Assembly (NCBI GenBank): GCA_026984515.1
Contig: JALSRZ010000156.1
Location: 1-37,752, forward strand
Reading direction: 5' to 3'
Length of the DNA: 37,752 nt
From: Thiohalobacter sp.
GTDB lineage: Bacteria; Pseudomonadota; Gammaproteobacteria; DSM-19610
Shown here: one piece after another, positions 23,052 through 29,954 of the stretch
Layout of the letters: each line of letters starts with the position of its first letter
Numbering within the stretch: the first letter of the stretch is position 1
The notes under the pieces: generated by a model
What the model saw: the letters and a program-made list of their open reading frames with translations, nothing else
The model's database searches: none
What the model was told of the DNA's origin: nothing
Position numbers and translations under genes: made by a program

Positions 23052-24011
23052 TCAGTGTTTGGGGGCCGCGCGCCGCCAGGGCTGCGTGGTGAGCAATGTG
23101 TCCAGGCCGGGAACGAACGCCGCGTAACCGAACTGCGTCCAGATGACGCGCTGCTTGCTGTTGAGCACGAAGTTTCTGCCGTGCAGGAAGCGGGTGTTAT
23201 CGACCATCAGCACGTCGCCTTGCTGCCATTTGTGGGCGACGCTCAGGGCGTCGGACACCTGTTTCAGTTCGTCGCACACGGCGGCCGGAACTTCACTGCC
23301 GTCTTCAAAAGTCGGGAAATCCTTCCAGCCCTGCATGTTGCGGGCGAACAGCAGGAAGCTGCCGAACGCGTACTGGTCGCTGAACATGGGTTTGTGGAGG
23401 GCCGGTGTGGTATAGGTGCTGTACAACACGCCGTCCTCTATCGTGATATCGAGCGGGCAATTTTCGTCCAGGCCGGCCAGCGCTGCTGCATCCGGTTGTT
23501 TGCTGCCGAGCCATAATTCACAGTCTTCCGGGGTCATCCGGGTGCGGTACCGGAATGACCGCTCCATCAGCAGGTTGCGCGTCTCTTCTTTCAGCGCTGC
23601 TACCACGGGTATGCCATCGCACAGCAGGGTTTCCCCGCCGACCAGCGGCGGCGACTTACAGGCAAACCAGGCGATATCGGGCCGGGTCGGCATGCTCGAC
23701 ATTTCCGGGTGCAGCGGAAAGGCTTCGTGACCCAGGTTGACGGTCTGGATGCGTCGGTCAGGCGAGACATTTTCCCGTCCACGGGCGCGGTTGACGATAA
23801 AATTGCTGCAGTAGGCGGCGGCCAGTTCGTGAAACGAATCGTGGTCCAGCGGGAAACCGCGGAACAGGATGGCGCCGTGTTCACGAAATGCAGCTATAAC
23901 ATCTTGTTTATCAAGTGAGTTCAGTGCCTGATCAGCGTTCTGCGGGGTAATTACCGCGTAATTGCCCCCGGCTTCAGGCTGGGTGATTTCTGGTTTCAAC
24001 GTCTTCTCCAC
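23052..24011 (-). CDS. TauD/SyrP-like Fe(II)/2-oxoglutarate dioxygenase
   Basis: This protein of about 319 residues has the jelly-roll oxygenase signature with an H-x-E variant facial triad: His101-Pro-Glu103 in FPLHPEMS and a distal His277 in NTRFLHGR. Arg288 is a good candidate to bind 2-oxoglutarate. The EMSSMPTRPDIAWF...GGETLLCDG stretch resembles SyrP-type amino-acid hydroxylases and clavaminate-synthase relatives (also H-x-E). Taurine or alkyl-sulfate dioxygenases are alternatives, but those use H-x-D. The frame is open to 24482, yet conserved sequence begins near the GTG at 24011. An ATG at 24140 is the other candidate. It heads the operon with two TPR-sulfotransferases. Confidence 0.82.
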   Translation of the reverse strand: MEKTLKPEITQPEAGGNYAVITPQNADQALNSLDKQDVIAAFREHGAILFRGFPLDHDSFHELAAAYCSNFIVNRARGRENVSPDRRIQTVNLGHEAFPLHPEMSSMPTRPDIAWFACKSPPLVGGETLLCDGIPVVAALKEETRNLLMERSFRYRTRMTPEDCELWLGSKQPDAAALAGLDENCPLDITIEDGVLYSTYTTPALHKPMFSDQYAFGSFLLFARNMQGWKDFPTFEDGSEVPAAVCDELKQVSDALSVAHKWQQGDVLMVDNTRFLHGRNFVLNSKQRVIWTQFGYAAFVPGLDTLLTTQPWRRAAPKH

Positions 24012-24140
24012 ATGGACCGGCCTGCTTGTCCGGTGGCATGTCTCGCAGCGCGTCGCCCCGCCCGGTTTCCGGCAGGACCCCCTGTACTCCTGATATTTGA
24101 CGCGCGAGAATGCAAATTCTAACACATAGCGAGACTGCAT

Positions 24141-25196
24141 ATGAATACGCCCCCCCCGGCCTTTGAGTGGGATGAGCTGTTCCACCGGCCGGATCACCAC
24201 CTGCTGGAATTTTCCGGCCCCCAGGCATTGTTTGTTCCCATGACGCGGGAGAGCTACGCGCGTTCCATTTTTACCGACCGGCAGCGTATCGTACCGGCAC
24301 ATCCCTCCGGACGTGGTGTCGATCTCAACCGGCTGCTGGAGCGCTTCGACGCCGAGGCGATCCCGGCGCGGCCGCTGCGCTTTGTTTTCCACCTGGCCCA
24401 CGGGGGTTCGACCCTGCTTTCCCGGGCGCTGGACTGCCCCGGTCGTAGCCTGGTTATCCGCGAGCCTTTCCCGTTGCGGCAACTGGCGGGCGAGCGCCTG
24501 TCGGCCGTGCCCGGTACCATGGATATGGCCTTATGGGAGAAACGGCTGCGGCTGGTAACGGCGCTGCTCGGCCGGCGTTACCGCGACTCGGAACCGGTGG
24601 TGGTAAAAGCCAACGTGCCGGTCAACTTCATATTGCCGCAGTTACTGGCACTGCAGGAGGATAGCCGCAGTCTGTTGTTGTACTCCGGCCTGCAACCCTA
24701 TCTCGTCTCGGTGTTGAAAGGGCCTGATCACCGGCGCTGGGTGAGCAATGTGATTCGGCAGCTCGAGGGAGGTGTGCGGAGTATCGAGGCGCTGTCTGCG
24801 GTGCGGGTGGCGGAGCTCTCCGCCCCTGAAGCAGCGGCCTGCCTGTGGCTGGCGCAGATGTACCAGTACGCGCGGCTGCTGGAAACGCACGCCGGCGTGA
24901 AGTCGCTCGACTCGGACCGGTTCTTTGATCGGCCGCTGGAATCACTGCGAGCGGCCGTGGAGTTTTACGGCCTCGAGCTGTCACAGGCTGAACTCGAAGG
25001 CATAGTGGCGGGCGAACTGTTTACCCGCCACGCCAAGCTTCCGGGCCAGCGTTATGACAATGCAGTGCGCAAGGCGGACATGGAACGACACACCCGGGAA
25101 AACCGGCAGGATATCGAGGCGGGCCTGCGCTGGGCGGAAAAGTTTCTGCCCGGACTCGACTTGCCCGGCGTGCTTCCCAACGCGCTGGTTTCCTGA
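24141..25196 (+). CDS. sulfotransferase-like P-loop protein
   Basis: This 351-residue protein has no TPRs. A FVFHLAHGGSTLLSRAL segment (81-97) has the position and pattern of a sulfotransferase PAPS loop, with GGSTLL in place of PRSGTT. VIREPFPLRQL and VVVKANVPVNFI resemble the following strands of that fold. The 3'-phosphate motif is not clear, so it may be a diverged or non-sulfating relative. It is divergent from the oxygenase gene; the ATG forms a CATATG with a possible opposite-strand ATG at 24140. It faces the tail of the 262-residue sulfotransferase-like gene (convergent, 6 nt apart). Confidence 0.65.
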   Translation: MNTPPPAFEWDELFHRPDHHLLEFSGPQALFVPMTRESYARSIFTDRQRIVPAHPSGRGVDLNRLLERFDAEAIPARPLRFVFHLAHGGSTLLSRALDCPGRSLVIREPFPLRQLAGERLSAVPGTMDMALWEKRLRLVTALLGRRYRDSEPVVVKANVPVNFILPQLLALQEDSRSLLLYSGLQPYLVSVLKGPDHRRWVSNVIRQLEGGVRSIEALSAVRVAELSAPEAAACLWLAQMYQYARLLETHAGVKSLDSDRFFDRPLESLRAAVEFYGLELSQAELEGIVAGELFTRHAKLPGQRYDNAVRKADMERHTRENRQDIEAGLRWAEKFLPGLDLPGVLPNALVS

Positions 25197-25202
25197 GGCT
25201 GG

Positions 25203-25991
25203 TCAGGTGTGCTCGGGCGGGTCGTGGTAACCCAGCATCGCGATGGCTTCCCGGTAGTCCCGGTTGCGCCGGAACCTGCGCAGCAGGTCCGGGTCGACCG
25301 GCAGTTGCGGCAGGGGTGTGATTCTGCCCAGCCGTGACCCGCGTGAGGATCCCGACAGGTCGCCCGTGACGTGCCGGTTGCTGTGCCAGCGGTCGATGAA
25401 GCGGGCATCGAACTCCAGCGCCAGCTGCGTGCACAGGGTGCGCATCTCTGACAACGGGTCGCGCGCGAAGTCTTCGTAGCGGGTGAAACCGGTTTTGCTG
25501 CACTGTTCGGCAAACTGCCGGTAGCCGGCAAGAAAGGCGTCGAGTTCGAGGTGACCGCGCATGATATCCAGGCGCGAGGTGCTCAACCACTGGTCCACCG
25601 GGTGGCGCGTCAGCGCATGTTGCGAAACGGTAAATACCTGCGCAAGCTGTTCGGTCAGCAGCAGGCGCCGGGCGGGATGGGCAATAAAAGGGATGCCGAT
25701 AAAGTCCAGGTGCGCCCAGTCGCGAATGATCAGGGTCTTTCCCTGTTCCGAACAACGTTGTTCGATCAGCTGTATCGCCTGGATAAAACTGAACGTTCTG
25801 CCACCGGTATCTTCCGGGCGCAGCAGCCGGTACCAGTCCTGTGCCTGCGCCAGCGGGTTGAAAAATCGCTGGTCCAGCGGGTGAATCTCGCTCAGCAATA
25901 CAATGTTATCCATGGCGCCCACGCAGCGGCTGATGAGCGTTCCGCCGGCACGGGCAAGGTTGGAAAGGATGCGGATGGGGCGCTTGCTCAT
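25203..25991 (-). CDS. small sulfotransferase-like protein
   Basis: This 262-residue protein begins with a P-loop-like ILSNLARAGGTLISRC (8-23) that replaces the usual PRSGTT. LIIRDWAHLDFIG follows, as does a good 3'-phosphate-type segment TRHPVDQWLSTSR (about 128-140). The size and motif order fit a single-domain sulfotransferase fold without TPRs. Catalytic competence is uncertain because the PAPS loop is altered. It is the last gene of the four-gene minus-strand operon, 26 nt after TPR-sulfotransferase C. Substrate unknown. Confidence 0.68.
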   Translation of the reverse strand: MSKRPIRILSNLARAGGTLISRCVGAMDNIVLLSEIHPLDQRFFNPLAQAQDWYRLLRPEDTGGRTFSFIQAIQLIEQRCSEQGKTLIIRDWAHLDFIGIPFIAHPARRLLLTEQLAQVFTVSQHALTRHPVDQWLSTSRLDIMRGHLELDAFLAGYRQFAEQCSKTGFTRYEDFARDPLSEMRTLCTQLALEFDARFIDRWHSNRHVTGDLSGSSRGSRLGRITPLPQLPVDPDLLRRFRRNRDYREAIAMLGYHDPPEHT

Positions 25992-26017
25992 TACGACAGG
26001 ATCGAATGCTCCGGGTC

Positions 26018-27784
26018 CTACCGTCCAAGTGTTTCGCGCAGCGGGGTGAGGAACTCGGCATAGTTTTTCCAGCGCGACACGGAGGAGGTGTACAGCGGGC
26101 GGCGCACCTGGTCGTAGCTGGCGGTTGCCACATAGCGCTGCGTCTTGTGAAAATCATGGCAGCGGTCGTCCCAGTCCAGACCGCAGAAGTCCACCATCTG
26201 CCGGCTGACCCGTTCCCGGTCGCTAACCAGTTCCTCGTACTGTACTTCCAGCATCGGCAGACTCAACACTTCGCGCCAGTGCTGCATGACCCGCTCATAG
26301 CCCCGGTAGAAGGCGCCAAGATCGCGCAAATCGTAGGAATACGGGTGTGAGCGGGAAAAATCCTGGAAGTAGCAGGACAGGCAGGTGTCCAGCGGGTCGC
26401 GCATGCTGTGGATGATGCGCGCATCGGGAAACAGTTGTTCGATCAGGCCGAGGTACATGAAATTGCCGGGCATCTTGTCAACCACCCGTGCTGCGTCCGG
26501 TGACAGTGCATCGATCTGCTCCAGGTAGCTTTGCGCAAGCACATCCAGCTCTGCCGGGGTCAGCCCCGGCACGCAGTGCGGGTAGGGTTGTGGCTTGTCC
26601 AGGGTGGCCTGCAGTGAGCCTGCGATTTGTATGACATGAATCAGTTCCCCTGCACCGAATACCGCAGGATGGCTGGCAAGTATCTGTTCGATCAGGCTGG
26701 TGCCGGAGCGTGGCATGCCGACCACGAATACCGGCCGCCCGGAGCGGGTGCCGGAGCGCGGCAGGGTGTTCATCCGTTCGCATGAATAGACCGCGATCGT
26801 TGCCTGCACATTGGCTTCGCGTGCCGCGGCATCGTACCCGGCGTTTTTGAGGGCATTGCCTTTCCGGTAGTGCCCGAAGGCCTTGCGGTATTCCCGGTTC
26901 TTGTCGTACAGGTTGCCGAGGTTGAAATGCAGGTTGCGCTGGCCGGTTGCCGAAAGGGGCGGCCCGGTGTCGAGCCGCTGTTCCAGCAATGGAATCGCCG
27001 CTCCGGGTTCGTCGCTGCTGCCGCACAGCGCTGCCCAGGCCAGCAGGATGTTGACTTCGTTGTTGCCGGCATCCACCAGCGGGGCCAGGCGCTCCCGTGC
27101 CTTTTCCAGTTTGCCCTTGTGCTGGTCGATGGTAGCGGCGAGGGAAATCAGTTCAATATTATCACGATCCTGTTCCAGTGCCGTTTCGATCAGTTGTTCT
27201 GCCTCATCCGGTTCGCCCAGTGGCATCAGGGTGGCGGCGAGCGCGATACAGGCATCGATATAGCCCGGTTTGAGTTGGATGGCTTCGCGAATATGTGGCA
27301 CCGCCAGCGGCTGTTTCCCCGCCAGGGACAGCACTACACCGATACCCAGCCGGGCTGCCGCGTGCCGCGGGTTGATTTGCAGCGCCTGCTGGTAGTGCTC
27401 CAGCGCTTCGCGGAGATTGCCCAGCATTTGCTGCGCATTGCCCAGTCCCCAGCAGGCCTGGGCAATGCGAGGGTTGAAACGCAGTGCCTGCCTGAAGAAG
27501 TCGATGGCACTGGCCCACTCGCCCTGTCTTAACAGGACATATCCCAGGCCGTGAGCCGCTTCGGCAAACTCCGGTTTGATGTGCAGGGCCTCGCGGTAGG
27601 CTGTGCCGGCTTCATCCAGCCGGTCGAATTCTGCGCAGGCGCGGCCGAGCATGAACCATGCGTCAGCCGCGCGGGGCAGCAGGCGGACCAGTCGGCTACA
27701 GAGCTCTGCGGTCGTCGCCCAGTCGCCACGCTGTGATGCGGCCGTTGCCTGTTCGGACAGCTGTTGTACGTCTTCGCCTGGCAT
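26018..27784 (-). CDS. TPR-sulfotransferase fusion protein C
   Basis: This 588-residue protein has about seven TPRs followed by a sulfotransferase domain from about residue 345: VGMPRSGTSLIEQ (PAPS loop), DKMPGNFMYLG, MRDPLDTCLSCYFQDFS (3'-phosphate site) and ATASYDQVRRPLYTSSV. The C-terminal half is strikingly similar to paralogs B and D, which shows recent duplication. It is likely cytoplasmic. It lies 23 nt after the CmoA-like gene and 26 nt before the small sulfotransferase-like gene, so it should be co-expressed with both methyltransferase-fold enzymes. No strong ribosome site is visible before the ATG. Substrate unknown. Confidence 0.9.
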   Translation of the reverse strand: MPGEDVQQLSEQATAASQRGDWATTAELCSRLVRLLPRAADAWFMLGRACAEFDRLDEAGTAYREALHIKPEFAEAAHGLGYVLLRQGEWASAIDFFRQALRFNPRIAQACWGLGNAQQMLGNLREALEHYQQALQINPRHAAARLGIGVVLSLAGKQPLAVPHIREAIQLKPGYIDACIALAATLMPLGEPDEAEQLIETALEQDRDNIELISLAATIDQHKGKLEKARERLAPLVDAGNNEVNILLAWAALCGSSDEPGAAIPLLEQRLDTGPPLSATGQRNLHFNLGNLYDKNREYRKAFGHYRKGNALKNAGYDAAAREANVQATIAVYSCERMNTLPRSGTRSGRPVFVVGMPRSGTSLIEQILASHPAVFGAGELIHVIQIAGSLQATLDKPQPYPHCVPGLTPAELDVLAQSYLEQIDALSPDAARVVDKMPGNFMYLGLIEQLFPDARIIHSMRDPLDTCLSCYFQDFSRSHPYSYDLRDLGAFYRGYERVMQHWREVLSLPMLEVQYEELVSDRERVSRQMVDFCGLDWDDRCHDFHKTQRYVATASYDQVRRPLYTSSVSRWKNYAEFLTPLRETLGR

Positions 27785-27807
27785 CTGGGTGTATTTCGTC
27801 CGGGGGG

Positions 27808-28539
27808 CTAGCGGATGCCAATGTAGCTGGCAAAGTTGTACCAGCGGAAAATCATGTCCACTTTTTTAAAACCGGCGTCGCGCAGTGCAGCCAGTTGCTG
27901 TTCGGGGGTAATCGGCCGCAATACATTTTCCAGCGCTTCGCGTTTCTGTGAAATTTCCAGTTCGGAGTAGCCGTTGCGGCGTTTGAAATCGTAGTACAGC
28001 TCGGTCAGCAACTCCTGCACGTGTGCTTCATCCACCCTGATCTTTTCGCTGAGCATGAATACGCCATCCTTGCGCAGCCCGTCGTGAATGGTTTTCAGTA
28101 CCTGCGGTCTTTTGTCGGGGTCCAGGAACTGCAGGGTGTAATTCATTACCACCAGGTCTGCATCGTGAATATCCGTATCTTCGATATTCCGGCAGTGGAG
28201 TGTACAGTCCCTGACGCCCGTCGATGAAATTTTCTCCCGGCACTTGACCAGCATGCTTTCCGAGTTGTCGACACCGACAAAGCCGGGCTGGATTCCGCTT
28301 GCGGCCAGGTGCCTGGAGAGAATGCTGATGGTGGTGCCGGTGGAACAGCCGAGATCGTAGACCCGCCTGAGATCCGGACAGGCACGGTCTACGATATCGA
28401 GCAGGATACGGTGAATTTCGTCATAAAACGGCACGGACCGGGAGACCATGTCATCGAAGACATCGGCAACCTCCTGGTTGAACTCAAAGGCGGTTCCGGG
28501 ACTCAGGTGTTTGTCGAATACCTTGTCTTTTCTGCTCAT
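27808..28539 (-). CDS. CmoA-like carboxy-S-adenosylmethionine synthase
   Basis: This 243-residue protein aligns over its whole length with E. coli CmoA: VADVFDDMVSRSVPFY, YDLGCSTGTT (SAM motif I, 61-70), VMNYTLQFLDP and FKRRNGYSELEISQKR. Tyr39 and Arg200 correspond to positions associated with the carboxylate of carboxy-SAM in CmoA, so it probably converts SAM and prephenate to carboxy-SAM. In E. coli that product feeds CmoB for tRNA wobble uridine modification. Here no cmoB is adjacent: the partner, overlapping by ATGA, is an N2227-like methyltransferase, and sulfotransferase genes follow. It could be a second, specialised CmoA or simply the housekeeping copy. Confidence 0.87.
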   Translation of the reverse strand: MSRKDKVFDKHLSPGTAFEFNQEVADVFDDMVSRSVPFYDEIHRILLDIVDRACPDLRRVYDLGCSTGTTISILSRHLAASGIQPGFVGVDNSESMLVKCREKISSTGVRDCTLHCRNIEDTDIHDADLVVMNYTLQFLDPDKRPQVLKTIHDGLRKDGVFMLSEKIRVDEAHVQELLTELYYDFKRRNGYSELEISQKREALENVLRPITPEQQLAALRDAGFKKVDMIFRWYNFASYIGIR

Positions 28540-29615
28540 TCTTTAACCGCTGTGAAATAGAGACAATCATACACCGTGCGCTGGCAGCTCTCACGGGGAG
28601 CGAGGTGCGGCTTGGTCGAAAATCCCTGCTTGATGACCCGGAAGCCTGAGGCGTTGACAATGGACAGGACTTCTTTGGCCGTGTAGTTGATGCCCGGTCG
28701 AAAGGACATGGCGCCGTAGTTTACCCAGTAGCCACCCGGCTGAAGAATACGCTGTATTCGCGGTGCGAAATCCCGCAGATCCTCGCCAACTGCGTCAATC
28801 AGAAAGGGGGTGAGGATGGCATGGAAAGCATGCTCTGCAAATGGCAGGCTGGTGGCGTCCGCCAGCATGAAAAGAAAATCGTTGTCCGGTTTGCGCGGTG
28901 CGTGTAGCTTCCACAGCGTGACATTGTCCTGTGCGTTGCGGACATTGTTCGGCTGGATCTGGTACAGGTTCAGTTCACCGCCCGACACGATTCGGGAAGC
29001 ACCGAGTAACATCAGCGGGGCAATGTCGACGGACACGGTGAGGGGGCAGTTGTAATGGTTGTGCAGGTTGTAGGCATCCCGGCATGCGCCGGCCCCGAGC
29101 ACCAGCAGGGATTCCAGTGCAAGGTCGTCGGGCAGGATTTCCATGACCTTGTCGCACAGGATGTCGACTTCACCGGTTTCCCAGCCCCAGTCGCGCAGCA
29201 GATACACCATGAGCATAAAGGATCCCAGTGCATCTGCGTGCTCTTCGGGGGGTGTGCCCGGCCCCAGATCGCGTTGCGGTGCCATTAGCTCAAGGATGGT
29301 CTGCAGGTTGTCTGCCCGTGCCCGGGTGACTTTTTTCAACCGTTCCCGCAACGGCGGGTAGATGGAGGGGGATGCGATCAGGTGCTGGTTCGATTCGATG
29401 TTACGTTGCTGGGAGGCAATGTAATTGGCAAAGCGGTTCTGCCACAGGCCAATGAATTTGTCGGGATCAGGCATCAGCACCGGTATGTCGGTAAGCAGCG
29501 GGAAGTCCTGCCCGCATGCGCTGCAAGCCAGTTTGTCCCCGAGGCGTAGTGTGCCGGAACAGCCGGGGCACTGCAGTTTGTTCGAGGCGAGGAGTTTTTC
29601 GATATTGTCATTCAT
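28536..29615 (-). CDS. N2227-like SAM-dependent transferase with N-terminal zinc ribbon
   Basis: This protein of about 359 residues starts with a Trm112/rRNA-MTase-type zinc ribbon (Cys16-x2-Cys19 ... Cys31-x2-Cys34), followed by DFPLLTDIPVLMPD. A Rossmann methyltransferase domain follows, with motif I LLVLGAGACRDAY and VSVDIAPLMLLGA. The late GGYWVNYGAMSFR...YTAKEVLSIVNASGFR region resembles N2227/carnosine N-methyltransferase relatives. The stop overlaps the CmoA-like start (ATGA), implying coupled translation. This raises the possibility that it uses carboxy-SAM as donor. The ATG at 29615 is preferred over a TTG at 29660. It is the first gene of the four-gene operon. Acceptor unknown. Confidence 0.75.
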   Translation of the reverse strand: MNDNIEKLLASNKLQCPGCSGTLRLGDKLACSACGQDFPLLTDIPVLMPDPDKFIGLWQNRFANYIASQQRNIESNQHLIASPSIYPPLRERLKKVTRARADNLQTILELMAPQRDLGPGTPPEEHADALGSFMLMVYLLRDWGWETGEVDILCDKVMEILPDDLALESLLVLGAGACRDAYNLHNHYNCPLTVSVDIAPLMLLGASRIVSGGELNLYQIQPNNVRNAQDNVTLWKLHAPRKPDNDFLFMLADATSLPFAEHAFHAILTPFLIDAVGEDLRDFAPRIQRILQPGGYWVNYGAMSFRPGINYTAKEVLSIVNASGFRVIKQGFSTKPHLAPRESCQRTVYDCLYFTAVKE

Positions 29616-29954
29616 GGGGTGTTTGCCTGATACTGTTCCGATCAGTGAAACCGTGTGCAAGAACCTGTAGTGCTTTTATAATTCAATATGTATTTCAACA
29701 GCTTGTAATTTATATTTGGCGGGAACCCTTGCTCCCCAGGTCCGGTCAGGTTCCGCTGGCTCAGCATATCAGCTTATGATGAAACCGTACATTGCAAGCC
29801 GTATGCGGTTCGCGCAAGCGGCCGGATCCGTGTTTTCCTTGGGCAGGATTATTGGTTAAAATACCGCCTGTAGAAGAATAAAAAACTCCGTTTCGATCCC
29901 GCCACGGCCCTGTTCACTGACTGGTAACACCCGGGAAACTGCGTTTTACAACAA
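29616..29954. other. gene-free divergent promoter region
   Basis: This separates the leftward methyltransferase operon from the rightward TPR-sulfotransferase D gene. It is more AT-rich than its surroundings (for example about 29670-29720 and 29845-29890), as expected for promoters, but I cannot assign a -35/-10 pair with correct spacing. No small gene is supported. There is no Shine-Dalgarno-like sequence before the ATG at 29955. Confidence 0.55.

Noticed and set aside
24012-24482. N-terminal extension of the oxygenase to 476 residues
   Set aside because: The added 157 residues show no conserved pattern and overlap the divergent sulfotransferase-like gene, whose own frame is coherent.
29717-29733. 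TTGGCGGGAACCCTTGCT, resembling a sigma-54 promoter before TPR-sulfotransferase D
   Set aside because: The distance between GG and GC is 11 nt, not the strictly required 10, and the -24 block is a poor match.
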